A stretch of DNA of 64,000 bases, from contig JARRPZ010000001.1 of NCBI GenBank assembly GCA_037382365.1, forward strand, positions 1-64,000, given 5' to 3'. The position numbers and the translations under genes are program-made. The DNA is from Lentisalinibacter sp037382365. GTDB lineage: Bacteria > Pseudomonadota > Gammaproteobacteria > Steroidobacterales > Woeseiaceae. Below, in pieces: positions 26,373 to 33,857 of this stretch; position 1 is the stretch's first letter, and each line of letters starts with the position of its first letter. A model generated the notes under the pieces. It was not told the origin of the DNA. It worked only from the letters and a program-made list of their open reading frames with translations, and did not search any database.

Positions 26373-26995
26373 CCCGGATGCGCGGTGCCGGCGGGCAGCG
26401 GGGTTTCACACTGATCGAGGTGATGGTTTCGCTGGCGATATTCGCGGCACTCGCCGCGGCATCGTATACGACGCTGAACGGCGTCGTGGAAGCTTCGCGG
26501 ATCGTCAGCGACCAGATGAGCCGGCTCCAGGCCCTGCAGCGGACGATGCAGCGGATGACCCTCGACTTCGGCCAGTTGGCGCCGCGGGCCGTCCGGGACG
26601 AACTCGGCGACGGACGCCTGCCCGGGCTGCAGGCCGGCGACCGTTCGGGCGACCTCGTCGTCCTCAGCCGGGGAGGATGGTCGAATCCCCTGGTTCTGCC
26701 CCGACCGGCACTGCAACGAGTCGCCTATCGGATCGAGGAGGACCGGCTCGTCCGTCGCCAGTGGCCGGTGATGGACCGCACGCTCGGCACGGATCCCGCG
26801 GAAGCCACTCTGATCGAGGGTCTGCGCGACATCCGCATCCGCTACCTCGCCGGTGCCGACGAATGGATCGAGCAGTGGCCCCCTGTCTCCCAGAGCGGCG
26901 CAGAGGGTCTCACACTGCGACCACGCGCAGTCGAGATCGTGCTGGATATCGAGGAACTGGGCGAAATCCGTCGCGTCATCGAGGTCATCCCGTGA
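26369..26995 (+). CDS. gspJ: Type II secretion system minor pseudopilin GspJ
   Basis: A 208-residue minor pseudopilin. I start it at GTG 26369, inside the GTGA overlap with gspI, giving a short basic leader and QRG^FTLIEVMVSLAIFAALA. The MQRMTLDFGQLAPR segment and the late FR/RYL beta region are typical of GspJ. It ends in a GTGA overlap with gspK. The longer open frame upstream is out of place for a pseudopilin leader. Confidence 0.9.
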   Translation: MTRMRGAGGQRGFTLIEVMVSLAIFAALAAASYTTLNGVVEASRIVSDQMSRLQALQRTMQRMTLDFGQLAPRAVRDELGDGRLPGLQAGDRSGDLVVLSRGGWSNPLVLPRPALQRVAYRIEEDRLVRRQWPVMDRTLGTDPAEATLIEGLRDIRIRYLAGADEWIEQWPPVSQSGAEGLTLRPRAVEIVLDIEELGEIRRVIEVIP

Positions 26996-27939
26996 AACGC
27001 GCGCCGCTTCCCGGGCAACAGCGCGGTGCCGTCGCCCTGATGTTTGCCATGCTCATCGTCGCGCTTTGCACGCTGTATGCGGTCAGCCTGGCCTGGGACA
27101 CCACACTGGACGTGCGTCGCACTACCAATCTGCTGTGGCGCGAACAGGCTGTCCAGGTCGCACTCGGCGCAGAGCAGTGGGTGGGCGTGATCCTCAGCCA
27201 GGATCAACAGGACAGCCAGGCCGACCATCTCGGTGAGATCTGGGCGCAGCAATTACCGCCCCTGCCCGTCGAGGGGGCGGGCATGAGCGGCGACGTCTCC
27301 GGCGGCCTCGTCGATCTGCAGGGCCGATTCAACATCAATAATCTGCTGAATGCGGCCGGTGAGATCGACGAACCCACGCTCGAGCAGTTCCGACGACTGT
27401 TGCGGGCGCTCGGTCTCGAGCCTCAGATCGCCGGCGCCGTCGCCGACTGGCTGGACGCGGACACGCAGCCTTTCTTTCCGGACGGTGCGGAGGATGGCGA
27501 ATATACGGGCCGGATACCGCCCTACCGGAGTGCGAACAGCCCCGTGTCGAGCGCCAGCGAGATCGCGGCCGTGATCGGCGTCGACGCGGAGTCGTATCGC
27601 CTGCTGAGACCCCACGTGACCGCCTTGCCGGGGCGCACATCGATCAATGTGAATACGGCCACTCCCGCCGTCCTGATGTCGCTGGATGAAAATGTCACGG
27701 CCGCTGATGCCGAGCGGCTGGTCGCCGAGCGAGAGGAGACGGGGTTCGCGGACGTGACGGCCTCGTTCTCCACGCTCGTCCAGCCGGAGGTACTGAATAC
27801 GCTCGGCGAATCAACTAATTACTTCCGCCTGGAGAGTATCGTCCGTATTGGCACGGTTCGGCTCACCATGTACAGTCTCCTCCAGCGTGGCCCGCAGGGC
27901 GACGTCACGCCTATCCTCAGAACGTTTGGCGCGGAGTGA
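26992..27939 (+). CDS. gspK: Type II secretion system tip pseudopilin GspK
   Basis: A 315-residue GspK, the large minor pseudopilin lacking the usual Glu at +5. The leader VKRAPLPGQQRG precedes AVALMFAMLIVALCTLYAV. FNINNLL near residue 110 and INVNTATPAVLMSL near 220 (a helix-hairpin-helix-like segment) are family motifs. It caps the pseudopilus and contacts substrates. GTG 26992 overlaps the gspJ stop by four bases. Confidence 0.92.
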   Translation: MKRAPLPGQQRGAVALMFAMLIVALCTLYAVSLAWDTTLDVRRTTNLLWREQAVQVALGAEQWVGVILSQDQQDSQADHLGEIWAQQLPPLPVEGAGMSGDVSGGLVDLQGRFNINNLLNAAGEIDEPTLEQFRRLLRALGLEPQIAGAVADWLDADTQPFFPDGAEDGEYTGRIPPYRSANSPVSSASEIAAVIGVDAESYRLLRPHVTALPGRTSINVNTATPAVLMSLDENVTAADAERLVAEREETGFADVTASFSTLVQPEVLNTLGESTNYFRLESIVRIGTVRLTMYSLLQRGPQGDVTPILRTFGAE

Positions 27940-27940
27940 C

Positions 27941-29221
27941 ATGGCCGAAATCCTCGTGATCCGATTGCGCGAGACCGACGCCGGCGAGGCCGAGTGGCTG
28001 GCGGTCGACTCCGGCGGCGGGCGGCGCGGAGAACCGGCCCGTGGCACCCTCGCCCAGGCCGCGGCCGCCGCCGAAGACCGGCGAATATACGTCCTCGTCC
28101 CCGCGGCCGACGTCCTGATCACCTCGGCGGACGTCCCCGCAAAAGGAGCCCGACTCCTTCAGGCCCTGCCCTTCGCACTGGAGGAACAGGTCGCCCAGGA
28201 CGTGGAACGACTGCATTTCGCACCGGGTGAGCGGCGCGGCGGCGGGCGGATGCCCGTGGCCATAATCGAGGAGGAGAAACTGCAGGAAACCCTGCAGCGG
28301 CTCCAGGACAACGGGATCCGGCCGGCGGCCCTGTTCAGCGAGGCGCAGGGGCTGGCCCGCATCCCCGGCACACTCAGCGTACTCATCGAGGACGACCTGA
28401 TCATATTGAACGACGGCGCCGCGATGGAGCTCGCGCTGCAGGGTCTCAGGCCCGGCGACGCCCTGGCCGCCGTCGGACTCCTCGACGACGCGGATGCCGG
28501 AGCGCAGGCGGCAGACGCGGCAAGGGAGCTGCCCCGGCACGTGCTCGTCTACTGCGATCCGGCGACGGCGGAGCGCTACGAGCTGGAATTCCAGGCACTG
28601 CGGCAACAACTCGACAGTCTCGAAGTCAAGTTGCTGCCGGACGGCGCACTCCCCCGTCTCGCCGTCACGATCGGTGCCGGCGGCGGTATCAACCTGCTCC
28701 AGGGTGCCTATGCGCCGCGCACGGCCACCCACTCTCTGTGGCAGCCGTGGCGCGCCGCGGCGGGGCTGGCTGCCGCCCTGTTCCTGGTCACGCTGATCGC
28801 CAGTGGCGTGCGCTACGCCGATCTCCGGGCAAAGGACAAGCGTCTGAGCGCCGAAGTGGAAGAGGCGTTCCGCGCCACCTTCCCGTGGGTAGGAGAGGTT
28901 CGCGATCCGGCTGCGCAGATGGCTTCGGAACTGGCGCGTGTCGGTCAGAGCGGCGGGGGGACCCGGAGTACACGTCAGTTCCTGGCCACGCTGGAGAGCA
29001 TCAGCGCAGCCATGCGCCAGACCGCGAACACGCGCATCGAGGCGATCAGCTACCGGGACGGCGTGATGGATATCCGACTCACCGCGCCGGACGTGGCCAC
29101 TCTGGATCGCCTGCGCAAGCTCGTCGGCGAAAGTGGACGATTCGTTGCGAAGATCCAGTCGACCGACCAGCAGCCTGACGGGGTGAAGAGTCGTCTGCAG
29201 ATCCAGGTGGCCGGCGCATGA
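27941..29221 (+). CDS. gspL: Type II secretion system inner-membrane protein GspL
   Basis: A 426-residue GspL. A cytoplasmic actin-like domain (about 1-270) binds the GspE ATPase and includes VLVPAADVLITSADVPAKGA and ALPFALEEQVAQDVE. One transmembrane helix (about 285-303, GLAAALFLVTLIASGV) and a periplasmic ferredoxin-like domain follow. ATG 27941 lies one base after the gspK stop; earlier starts would overlap gspK. It ends overlapping gspM as ATGA. Confidence 0.9.
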   Translation: MAEILVIRLRETDAGEAEWLAVDSGGGRRGEPARGTLAQAAAAAEDRRIYVLVPAADVLITSADVPAKGARLLQALPFALEEQVAQDVERLHFAPGERRGGGRMPVAIIEEEKLQETLQRLQDNGIRPAALFSEAQGLARIPGTLSVLIEDDLIILNDGAAMELALQGLRPGDALAAVGLLDDADAGAQAADAARELPRHVLVYCDPATAERYELEFQALRQQLDSLEVKLLPDGALPRLAVTIGAGGGINLLQGAYAPRTATHSLWQPWRAAAGLAAALFLVTLIASGVRYADLRAKDKRLSAEVEEAFRATFPWVGEVRDPAAQMASELARVGQSGGGTRSTRQFLATLESISAAMRQTANTRIEAISYRDGVMDIRLTAPDVATLDRLRKLVGESGRFVAKIQSTDQQPDGVKSRLQIQVAGA

Positions 29222-29706
29222 AACAGTGGTTCGGTAACCTGGCACCGCGGGAGCAGCTGCTCGTCTCGCTCGCCGCCGTGCTGACCGTCATCGTGCTCGT
29301 CTATCTGCTGGTATGGCTGCCGCTGGAGACCGCCAACAGCCGTCTGGAGAGCCGGGTCGAGAGTCAGCGGGAGATCGTCTCGGAACTCCGTCAGCTCCAG
29401 GGACGCGTACCGGCGCCCTCGGGCGGCAGCGGCACGCGCGCGCCGACGGAGGCCGGACAATCGCTCGTCGTGGTCGTCGACAGCACGGTGCGCCAGCGAG
29501 GTCTCGGCACGACGCTGAAACGAAGCCAGCCGACCGGCGGCGATTCCATCCGCGTCGTGTTCGAGAATGCGTCGTTCGACACACTGGTCGGCTGGCTGGG
29601 CCAGCTGGCCAACGGGCACGCCATCCGCATCGATTCCGCCTCGTTCTCGAACCGCCCCGAGCCGGGCCGCGTCGACGCCACCCTGACACTACGACGGACG
29701 CTGTAG
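29218..29706 (+). CDS. gspM: Type II secretion system protein GspM
   Basis: A 162-residue bitopic inner-membrane protein. The N-terminal KQWFGNLAPREQLLVSLAAV leads into one transmembrane helix, then a short coiled coil and a periplasmic ferredoxin-like domain. The LAPREQ motif before the helix is typical. It dimerises with GspL. The ATG overlaps the gspL stop by four bases. Confidence 0.9.
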   Translation: MKQWFGNLAPREQLLVSLAAVLTVIVLVYLLVWLPLETANSRLESRVESQREIVSELRQLQGRVPAPSGGSGTRAPTEAGQSLVVVVDSTVRQRGLGTTLKRSQPTGGDSIRVVFENASFDTLVGWLGQLANGHAIRIDSASFSNRPEPGRVDATLTLRRTL

Positions 29707-29707
29707 C

Positions 29708-30448
29708 GTGTTCTCGCGACGCCTGCTCGTCGCGGCAGCCGCCGCGACATTCGTCCTCGGATTGATCGTCCTTTTCCCGGCGCGCCTGGCCGTGTCCTGG
29801 TTCGCCCCGGCCGATCTGCGGATCAGCGGTGTCGAAGGCACGGTCTGGCGCGGACGTGCCGCGGCCGCCTCTGCCGGCGGCATCTACCTCGCCCCGCTCT
29901 CCTGGCGCTTCCGCCCGCTGGCCCTGCTCGGCGGGCGGGTCGGCTACCACATCGACACGGGGCTGCCGGGTGGCGAGGTGACCGGCGACGTGGCCGTCAC
30001 CGTGACCGGTGCGGTACGACTGGCCGACCTCGAGGCCTCGCTGAGGCTGTCGGACATCGGTCGCATGCTGCCCGTCGCGCAGGCACAGGGCCGCCTGCGA
30101 GCCAACCTCGAGCGCGCGACCTTCCGGGACGGCTGGCCGACGGAACTCGTCGGCACCGTCAGCATCGAGGATCTCGTCTACATTCCGGCAGGCAGCAACC
30201 CCATCGGCAGTTATCGGGTCGAATTCCTGCCGAGAGACGATGGCGATCTGCGCGGCGTACTGTCGGACGGGGGCGGGCCGCTGGAAGTGGCCGGCGAAAT
30301 CCGGCTGGCGGACGAGCGTACCTACGAGCTGCGCGGCCAGGTGCGGGCACGTCCCGGAGCGCCGAACTCGCTCACCAACTCGTTGCGTTTCCTCGGATCG
30401 CCCGATCAGGCCGGCATGCGGGAGTTCAGTCTGGCAGGTCGTCTCTGA
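29708..30448 (+). CDS. gspN: Type II secretion system protein GspN
   Basis: A 246-residue protein with an N-terminal signal anchor (about 7-27) and a periplasmic beta-rich domain. ISGVEGTVWRGRAAA near residue 40 is typical of GspN. It begins with GTG two bases after gspM and is the last gene of the operon. GspN is an optional component found in some Gsp systems. Its 3' end overlaps the 3' end of the convergent addA-like gene by 23 bases, with no terminator between. Confidence 0.86.
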   Translation: MFSRRLLVAAAAATFVLGLIVLFPARLAVSWFAPADLRISGVEGTVWRGRAAAASAGGIYLAPLSWRFRPLALLGGRVGYHIDTGLPGGEVTGDVAVTVTGAVRLADLEASLRLSDIGRMLPVAQAQGRLRANLERATFRDGWPTELVGTVSIEDLVYIPAGSNPIGSYRVEFLPRDDGDLRGVLSDGGGPLEVAGEIRLADERTYELRGQVRARPGAPNSLTNSLRFLGSPDQAGMREFSLAGRL

Positions 30449-33400
30449 GGGCGGCGACCGCCGGCTCGTCGGCGGCAACCAGTCGGCCGTGCAGCGGATA
30501 GTAGAGCCCACTGCAGGGCACCACACCCCTTACCGCTTCGTAGAACGCCCGGTAGGCGCTCATCTGGGCGGCGTAACGTCGCACCTCCTCGCGAAGGAAA
30601 TTCTCCAGGTCACCGCCCTCGTGTCGCGAGGTCTTGTAATCGATCACCCAGTGACGGCCGATCGAGTCGACGAAGCACCGGTCGATCACCACCCGCTGCA
30701 GGCGCCGGTCGACGATACCCTCGACCGGCCATTCGCTGTCCGAGCGCTGATGGCGCCCGAACAGGATCCAGCGCCCCACCGGTTCGCCGATCGTTCGTCG
30801 CAGCGCCTCGTCCACCCGCTCGACGGCCGCCCCCATCCCTGCCGGGGAGACGCCGGCCTCCTCCAGCAGGGCGGCGTGCCGGTCTCTCAGCCCATCCAGG
30901 CGTCGCCATGCCACATCCGCATCCGCCCACCGGGACATTCTCTCCAGCCAGCCGTGCACCACCGTCCCCACGTGACGGAGATCCTGCCCGACCCATTCGT
31001 ATTCGACCGTGTCTTCGCTGGTCGCGATTGCCAGACGGATCGACGCCGGCGCCTCCGCGAGCTCGTCCGTCGGCACGTACACGCTGCGTGTCCGCCGGAT
31101 GGCGGGTTCCACCAGTACGGCTCCCTCCCGGGCGCTCGGCGAGCCGGCAGCAACCGACGATGCTCCCGGCGCCTCCTCCCAGGCCGACGCGAGCGCCGGC
31201 CACAGGCGGGCCAGCAGGGTGCCGGCCGGCGGCGGCAGGACCTCACCGTCGCGCGTGCGCGTAGACCCGGTCAGATGTAGCGTGCCGCGGGCCCGGGTAC
31301 AGGCTACGTAGAGCAGACGGTCGAGTTCGAGGCGTTCCTTCTCCTGTTCGATGCCATGGATGAACTCGTGCAGCGAGTCCTTGGCTTTGTCGCCCCGCGC
31401 GCCGATCGGACTCGGTAACAGGTGCTCGTGACCCTCGGCATCCGGCAGCGTCAGCCAGTTCAGCACCGGACGTTCGCTGCCGCGCGGCTGTCGTCCCAGC
31501 CCCATCAGGATCACGGTATCGAATTCGAGACCTTTCGCCTTGTGGATCGTCATGATCCGCACCCGCGCCTCGGCGCCGTCGCTGGATACCCGCTCCTCGT
31601 CGAGTCGCGATTCCAGTGCCGCGACGTCGGGCAAAGTACCGCCCCGCTCCATCTTCTCGAGGATGTCCAGGTAGCGATAGGCGTTCTCCGTCTCCGCCGG
31701 GCTACGGAGCAACGTGGGACCACCCAGCGCGAACCACACCCGCTCGACCCGCTCTCGCAGACCGGGCAGTCCGGGCCGGCCGACGGCGGGCGCGAGCTGC
31801 TCGCGTATCCAGATCGCGCGGGTTCTCTCGTCCTCGTCGACTCGGTCGAGCCGCGCGTCGTCGTACAGCAGGTCGAGTACCGGCGTCGTCGATTCACCGA
31901 GGACCAGCGCGTGGAGTCCCGCGAGCGTCAGGCCGCACCAGGGCGCACGCAACAGCCCCAGCCACGCGATCCGGTCGAGGGGATGCAGGAGCGCCCGGGT
32001 GAGCGCCAGGAGATCCTGTACTTCCGGCAGGTCCGTGAGCCGGTCGATCTCCAGTGCCTCGTACGCGATGCCGTCGGCCCGCATCAACGGCAGGAGTTCG
32101 CGCAGGTGGGTGCGGCTGCGGACGAGCACGGCGACGCTGTCCGTTCCGGGCGAACCCAGCGCTTCGTCAAGTATCGCGCGCACCCGTTCCGCCTCGTCGT
32201 CGGACGAGGCATCCAGCAGGGCGTGGACCTGGCACACGCCGCGGTCTTCGTGGCCCGGTGCCGGCAGGGAACGACTGTGCCGTATGGCGCCGGTGGCCAG
32301 ATCGTCGCCGGCGGGCATCACCCGGGCGAAAGTGTCGTTCGCCCAGTGCACCAGATTGCCGCCGGATCTGAAGTTCGTCTCCAGCACCAGTTCCCGCGGC
32401 CGCAGCTGACCGATCCCGCGGCGCCGCAGGGCCAGGAACAGGCCGACCTCCGCTTCCCTGAAACGGTAGATCGACTGCATGGGGTCGCCCACGCAGAACA
32501 GCGTCCGTCCATCCAGGCCGTCCCAACCGGCGGTCAGGGTCTCGAGGAGTGCGTACTGGCCGAGAGAGGTGTCCTGCATCTCGTCGATGAGGAGATGACG
32601 GATACGATAGTCCAGGGCCAGGGCGAGGTCGGTGGGCTCTTCCGGCGATCCCAGGGCCCGGCGAGCCGCCAGCGCGACTTCCACGTAGTCCACCAGGCCC
32701 CGGGCCGTGAAGCGGTTCTTCAGTTCGGCCGTGGCGCGGGGCAGCACGTGGAGCAGTGCGAGCAGCGCCTCCCACTGGGCATTTTCGTACCGGGCCGGCG
32801 GCAGTCGCAGGCTGTCGGCGAGGAGGCTGTCCAGACCGTCGCATCCGGCCAGCACGTCGATCAGCGTCGCCAGTCGCTCCTTCTCCGCGTCACTGCCCGG
32901 CGGGAAACCCTGCCGCTTGTCCACCCGCCCTCGCCAGCTGCCCTTGCTGGGGGCGATGAGCAGCCAGGCGAGAGCCTGCCACGCCGGCAGCTCGCGGGCT
33001 TCGGGCGCGGGCCAAACTTCCGTGTAACGGAGCGCCTCCAGCGGCGTACGGATGCCTGCCTCGGCCAGGTTCGTCGCCGCGAAGCGGGCCAGCTGCAGCA
33101 GGGGCTCACGAACCCTGTCCGGCATCCGTGCGTCGAGCACCCGGAGCCGGTCGGTGATGAGCATGCCGATGGCGTCCTCGAAGTGCCGACGCAGACGTTC
33201 CGTCCGCCCGTCCGTCCCGTCGTCGGATCCACTGCCCGTTATATCGAGCCACTGATCCCTGCGTTCCAGCATCGCGCCGAGGGAGCGCTCCCATGTCGAG
33301 GCGTCGTTGTCCAGATGGCGGAACAGGGCCCGCACGGCATCCCCGGTCTCGCCTGACTCCGCGACCCAGTCGAGTGTCGCTCTCGCTGCCTCCCGGTAGA

Positions 33401-33857
33401 TGCCGGTTTCGCCCGACTCCGTTACCAGGCGCACGCGCCCGCCGAGGCCGGAGGTCACGGGCAGGGCGCCTGCAAGACGGGCGTTGAACGCATCCAGGGT
33501 CTGGATCTGCATCCGCTCCGGGAAGTCGCACAGCCGCCAGCCACGCACCTTGTCGCGTTCCAGCGCCTCTCTGGCTGCCGACAGGGTGCGGCGTTCATGG
33601 TCCGACGCCCCCTCCTCTCCCGCCCGCGCCCGGGCAAGCGCTCCCAGGATGCGCGTGCGCATCTCCGCCGCCGCCTTGCGGGTGAACGTGATCGCGAGGA
33701 TCTCCTCGGGCCGTTCGACAATCGCGAGCAGCCGCAGATAGCGTTGGATCAGGAGCTCGGTCTTGCCGGAGCCCGCCGGCGCCTGCACGATGAACGAACC
33801 GGAGACATCCAGCGCGGCCGCACGCTGCGCCGCATCCGGAATCGAGCGCTCAGTCAT
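30426..33857 (-). CDS. AddA-like UvrD helicase/RecB-type nuclease
   Basis: A protein of about 1,143 residues with superfamily 1 helicase and nuclease domains. The Walker A motif is IVQAPAGSGKTELLIQRY near residue 35, and Walker B is LLIDEMQDTSLGQYA near 430. ITFTRKAAAEM, and RVRIMTIHKAKGLEFDTVIL in shorter motifs, complete the helicase. The C-terminus carries a PD-(D/E)XK nuclease (GIVDRRL then WVIDYKTS), so the nuclease looks active. It should resect double-strand ends for recombination with its partner upstream. ATG 33857 overlaps the partner's stop; an alternative ATG is at 33875. Confidence 0.88.
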   Translation of the reverse strand: MTERSIPDAAQRAAALDVSGSFIVQAPAGSGKTELLIQRYLRLLAIVERPEEILAITFTRKAAAEMRTRILGALARARAGEEGASDHERRTLSAAREALERDKVRGWRLCDFPERMQIQTLDAFNARLAGALPVTSGLGGRVRLVTESGETGIYREAARATLDWVAESGETGDAVRALFRHLDNDASTWERSLGAMLERRDQWLDITGSGSDDGTDGRTERLRRHFEDAIGMLITDRLRVLDARMPDRVREPLLQLARFAATNLAEAGIRTPLEALRYTEVWPAPEARELPAWQALAWLLIAPSKGSWRGRVDKRQGFPPGSDAEKERLATLIDVLAGCDGLDSLLADSLRLPPARYENAQWEALLALLHVLPRATAELKNRFTARGLVDYVEVALAARRALGSPEEPTDLALALDYRIRHLLIDEMQDTSLGQYALLETLTAGWDGLDGRTLFCVGDPMQSIYRFREAEVGLFLALRRRGIGQLRPRELVLETNFRSGGNLVHWANDTFARVMPAGDDLATGAIRHSRSLPAPGHEDRGVCQVHALLDASSDDEAERVRAILDEALGSPGTDSVAVLVRSRTHLRELLPLMRADGIAYEALEIDRLTDLPEVQDLLALTRALLHPLDRIAWLGLLRAPWCGLTLAGLHALVLGESTTPVLDLLYDDARLDRVDEDERTRAIWIREQLAPAVGRPGLPGLRERVERVWFALGGPTLLRSPAETENAYRYLDILEKMERGGTLPDVAALESRLDEERVSSDGAEARVRIMTIHKAKGLEFDTVILMGLGRQPRGSERPVLNWLTLPDAEGHEHLLPSPIGARGDKAKDSLHEFIHGIEQEKERLELDRLLYVACTRARGTLHLTGSTRTRDGEVLPPPAGTLLARLWPALASAWEEAPGASSVAAGSPSAREGAVLVEPAIRRTRSVYVPTDELAEAPASIRLAIATSEDTVEYEWVGQDLRHVGTVVHGWLERMSRWADADVAWRRLDGLRDRHAALLEEAGVSPAGMGAAVERVDEALRRTIGEPVGRWILFGRHQRSDSEWPVEGIVDRRLQRVVIDRCFVDSIGRHWVIDYKTSRHEGGDLENFLREEVRRYAAQMSAYRAFYEAVRGVVPCSGLYYPLHGRLVAADEPAVAALRDDLPD

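Noticed and set aside
31422..33356. A 644-codon plus-strand frame opposite the AddA-like gene
   Set aside because: Same reason: the helicase motifs are on the minus strand and the product here resembles no family.
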